Source: Simmondsia chinensis (Eukaryota > Streptophyta > Magnoliopsida > Caryophyllales > Simmondsiaceae). From it: DNA of 64,000 nt. How positions within the stretch are numbered: the first letter of the stretch is position 1; each line of letters starts with the position of its first letter. The stretch spans positions 6,825,001-6,889,000 of the forward strand of contig JAGTTD010000015.1 of NCBI GenBank assembly GCA_018398585.1. The letters are read 5' to 3'. This document shows positions 60,741 through 64,000 of this stretch, one piece after another. Under the pieces are notes generated by a model, which saw only the letters and a list, made by a program, of their open reading frames with translations, was not told the DNA's origin and ran no database searches. A program made the position numbers and the translations under genes.

Positions 60741-61640
60741 AGGAGTTGAGCTAAAATTGTCATGATCGAGGCTAACTGATGACTTCCTGTGGTTTGAGCT
60801 TTATGATATGAAGACTTTAAGTTTGAGCTTGGCTCGACTATGTTAAGTTTCATTTTAGCTTGATTGAACCTGAACTAGGATAGATGAGTTTGAGGTTGAA
60901 CTCCTCTTGTGTACGCTCACTTAGACTCGATGATGGCAGGTATCTGTGGACTCATTTAGGCTTGACCCTAGCACATTTAGAGTCAAATTAGCTTGGCATG
61001 TTTATGCACATTGGGACCCATATTTAGTCCAATATTTATTCATTTAGGGTAGCTTCTTTTGCCTCATGCGTCATCAAGCTTGAAGGCAAGGATTGGCTCT
61101 CTTGGCGAAACTAGCCTTTTCAGGCAAATATTGATCATTAATTATTTGAGACATCCTTAAGTAGGGGGTGTAAATGAGTCACGCTGAGCATGAGCATATG
61201 AGGCTCGAGGCTTGGCTACAAAACATATAATTCATTTAGCTCGGGCATGATGCGAAGCTCATCGACCTTACAATCGTTAAGTTCAAGCTGGACTTGGTTG
61301 AGCTCAAACCCAACTCTTCAAGCTCTAAGCTAAGCTCATGTATGCTTATTTCAGGCTTAGCTGGGCTCAATCAAGTTTGAGGTCAACTAATTTGATCTCA
61401 TACTAAGGTTAATTTGGCACAATTAGGATCATAAATATTGTCTTCACTAACTCATTAGGCTCACACGCCTATATGCTAAGCTTTACTTGTCTAGAACCTT
61501 GACTCTTTCAGCTAATTGAGCCATCTCAACTTCCGCATAGATTGAGCTTAGCCTTTCCAGCTTTGTGACAAGCATGTTCAATTATTAACAGGCTCAAAAC
61601 GATCCAAGTCCTTCAAGCACTATAACTAATAGGGATTTTC
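60741..61640. mobile_element. diverged GAGCTTG-rich repeat, probably hAT MITE-like
   Basis: The block is dense in gagcttggctcga, aggctcgaggcttggc and ttgagctca motifs on both strands. A potential end, agggggtgtaaatgag, lies at 61165-61180. It resembles the families at 14512 and 38747 but is more diverged, and ends could not be paired. Confidence 0.4.
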
Positions 61641-64000
61641 TAACATGTGCCCATTGGTGTATTAATTACACTTTTATTTATTCATTTTTTATCCAATATA
61701 AAATTTATTATTATTATCTTTGTACTTGGCTAATCAAATGTTATAATATAGTGCAATTAATACATTATTGAGTATATGTTAGAAAGATCCTAACTAATAT
61801 GATCACAAAAGTTTGTGAGCCGTCTCAGACTTATTGAAACTCCTATTCACTAGTGACGGTCACCAACCAATCTATTAACAAAGTAAATGTTTAATTTATC
61901 AAAGAACTTGAAACCACAATGAAAGGCAATTGTCGATGCCTACCATTTCATCACTACGCTATCTTGATTTCAAGGCTTTGTTGAACAATTAATGTAATAT
62001 GTGACTTTTATTCAATTCATAATCCATTTAATATTCTTTTGTGGACTTTCCACATATTTTGAATAGTTTATGATCGTTGTACGCGTGGAAGCACATTGAG
62101 TCGATGGTGTGTATCAATGTTTGAAAAAAAAAGTTTGTCTTTTAGCACTATTTTATAGAAGAAAAAATAAACTCAAAGAATTAATTTTTCGGGTTTTTGT
62201 TGTTTGATGTGTATTTTCTTATGAAAATTAATTTTTAAAGAAAAGGTGTTTTCATGTAATGAATAGAAAATTACTTTCTTTGTTAAAGAAGGGAAGTTGT
62301 CATTGAAACATATTAAAAAGTTTCTAGGTATCCAAATATCGAGATACAGATCAGATCAAATCATCTAGAGGGATCATAGGTCATCAAACGTAATAGTGTT
62401 GCAAGGATTGGACCAAAGTATGACTAAAGAAGTCTAATCATACACTATATTATGTAGTTTCATTTGCCTGACTTATATTTTATATTCTAAAGATCTTCAT
62501 TACTTCAAGGCTGAATCGATGTAGACTTAAGATCAGTAAGGATTAGAATCAAGAGTCAAAATAGCCTATGTGCTCATTGGTCCAAACGCAGACCAGACTA
62601 AATCAAAAATTGAAGAAATAATTTTATTCTACCGATTCGGCCAATTATTAAACAAATTAATTAATCCGGTCCAAGGTTTATCTTTAGCTGATATTTTATC
62701 ATATTACAATTGTTAATTACACTAAATTTGCATTAAAGTGAAGAAAAATCTAGTATAGATGGAATTAAAGAGCGAGAATAATACCTAGTAATGAATAACA
62801 CTACTATAAATACTACAACATGGAAATAACGTTCACATCAAGTCAAGCACAATAAAACTATTTATAGATTATATCTTTAAAAATGCTTTCTTCTGATATA
62901 TGATTTCCATTTAAAGATAATTTCTTCACAACCAAAGAGAGTTTGGATGCCATTTATGATCGTTTTAGCAAAGCAAATCTTTATCATTTTGAACTATCAC
63001 ATGAAGATCATATATAACTCAGAAAGTGTTAAATATTGTTTTTATTATGTGTCATTTATATTGGAGCACTACTTATGCTATCCTATAATAGGTGTATGAC
63101 GATTGGTAGAAAGTGTTTTCCATAAACAAACAATGCCTTAGAAGAAAATATTTCTCAGGAGAAGAGGATATTACCAAGCCCATATCACACCATCGCATCA
63201 TGTCTACAAACTTGGCATGGCAGGCGGGGTGTGTGTATGTGTGTGACCCACCGAGCCCATTCTCTACCCTCAAGACATTGCCAAGTGAAGGAAGAAGATG
63301 GTATATAAAGTGAGTCTCCTATCTTCAAAGTTTCTATGGAGTATAAAACACTTTAAAAAAAATCAAAGCACATATTCCTAGTTTCCAACAATCCCTCATA
63401 TGATTCTATTTTAAGAAAAGGAAAAAAAATACTATTGAGTAATGAAAACCACACTTGACAATATAACAGTGTCTTTTGGACTTGAATCATACCTAAAGAG
63501 TATGCATGTCCCACCACAACCACCGAGATGAACATAATCTTCAACCTAAAAGTCATTGTGAAGAGCACCAAACCTACTTCATGTGGTCGTTGAGGTTGAA
63601 ACGCACTTTATAATTCAGATGTATGAGGTAACTTCACAGCAAACTCGATATACGCGTACACAAGAAAGCTTTAAAGAGTAAGCTCTTACTCTTGACATAG
63701 GATCATTAGCACCCCTACATTCTTTTAAGTGAGTTCATCAAATATGCCTGCTCACACCACCATAATAGGATACGGACATCATTAAAAGACTTAAGCCCAA
63801 CCTCACGTAATGATAAAAATGACATATCCTTAATCCAAATAAACAACAATTAGGAAATGGGCTTGAGTGGCAAAACACAATTTTCCGAAACTTGACTCTA
63901 TTTGACCCATTGAGCATAAAGAATAACTCAAGAGATGGGTATCCATCAAGACCAGGATGCACAAAAGCGCTTAAGCTATGTTCCCTCTGGTGTAACACAT
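61641..64000. other. spacer to the window end, no recognisable gene
   Basis: AT-rich with only short stray frames. A TATA-like gtatataaag at 63302-63311 has no recognisable frame behind it in this window. Confidence 0.35.

Overview
This window looks like nuclear DNA from a flowering plant, probably a dicot or a magnoliid. The evidence is two plant-type genes with GT-AG introns, AT-rich spacers, and dense, nested transposable elements of plant families. The species cannot be told from the sequence.

Two complete host genes are present, both on the minus strand. The first (5154-8536, five exons, 325 codons) encodes a xi-class glutathione transferase (glutathionyl-hydroquinone reductase) with its CPW active-site motif. 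The second (21884-28814, five exons, 342 codons) encodes a 2-oxoglutarate/Fe(II)-dependent dioxygenase with the full H-x-D...H and R-x-S set. Its first intron is 4982 bp long and full of repeats. A short terminal exon of an unidentified gene may lie at 150-241.

The rest is mobile DNA. From left to right: a decayed Ty3/gypsy chromovirus (17.3-19.3 kb); an L1-type LINE derivative that keeps ORF1 and the 3' end but has no reverse transcriptase (19.4-21.3 kb); a SINE cluster (27.5-32.4 kb); two inverted solo LTRs (33.2-34.6 kb); an RRM-type LINE ORF1 on the minus strand (36.0-38.0 kb); a nest of hAT elements, foldback repeat and Ty1/copia (38.7-47.8 kb); a decayed minus-strand copia whose right LTR holds a LINE fragment (49.0-53.8 kb); and a third decayed copia (54.0-58.6 kb). 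The ends of the window (59-64 kb and most of 0-5 kb) have no recognisable gene.

The most notable observation is a SINE family whose head is a copy of plant 5S rRNA. It is joined to a 3' body resembling the Au SINE and ends in TTG repeats. One copy (29770-30004) has a perfect 20-bp target-site duplication. Seven copies or fragments lie in the window. The second is a pair of inverted solo LTRs whose duplications match only crosswise, showing that the 93-bp spacer was inverted by recombination between them. The third is a nest of elements whose relative order can be read from intact target-site duplications at nearly every level.
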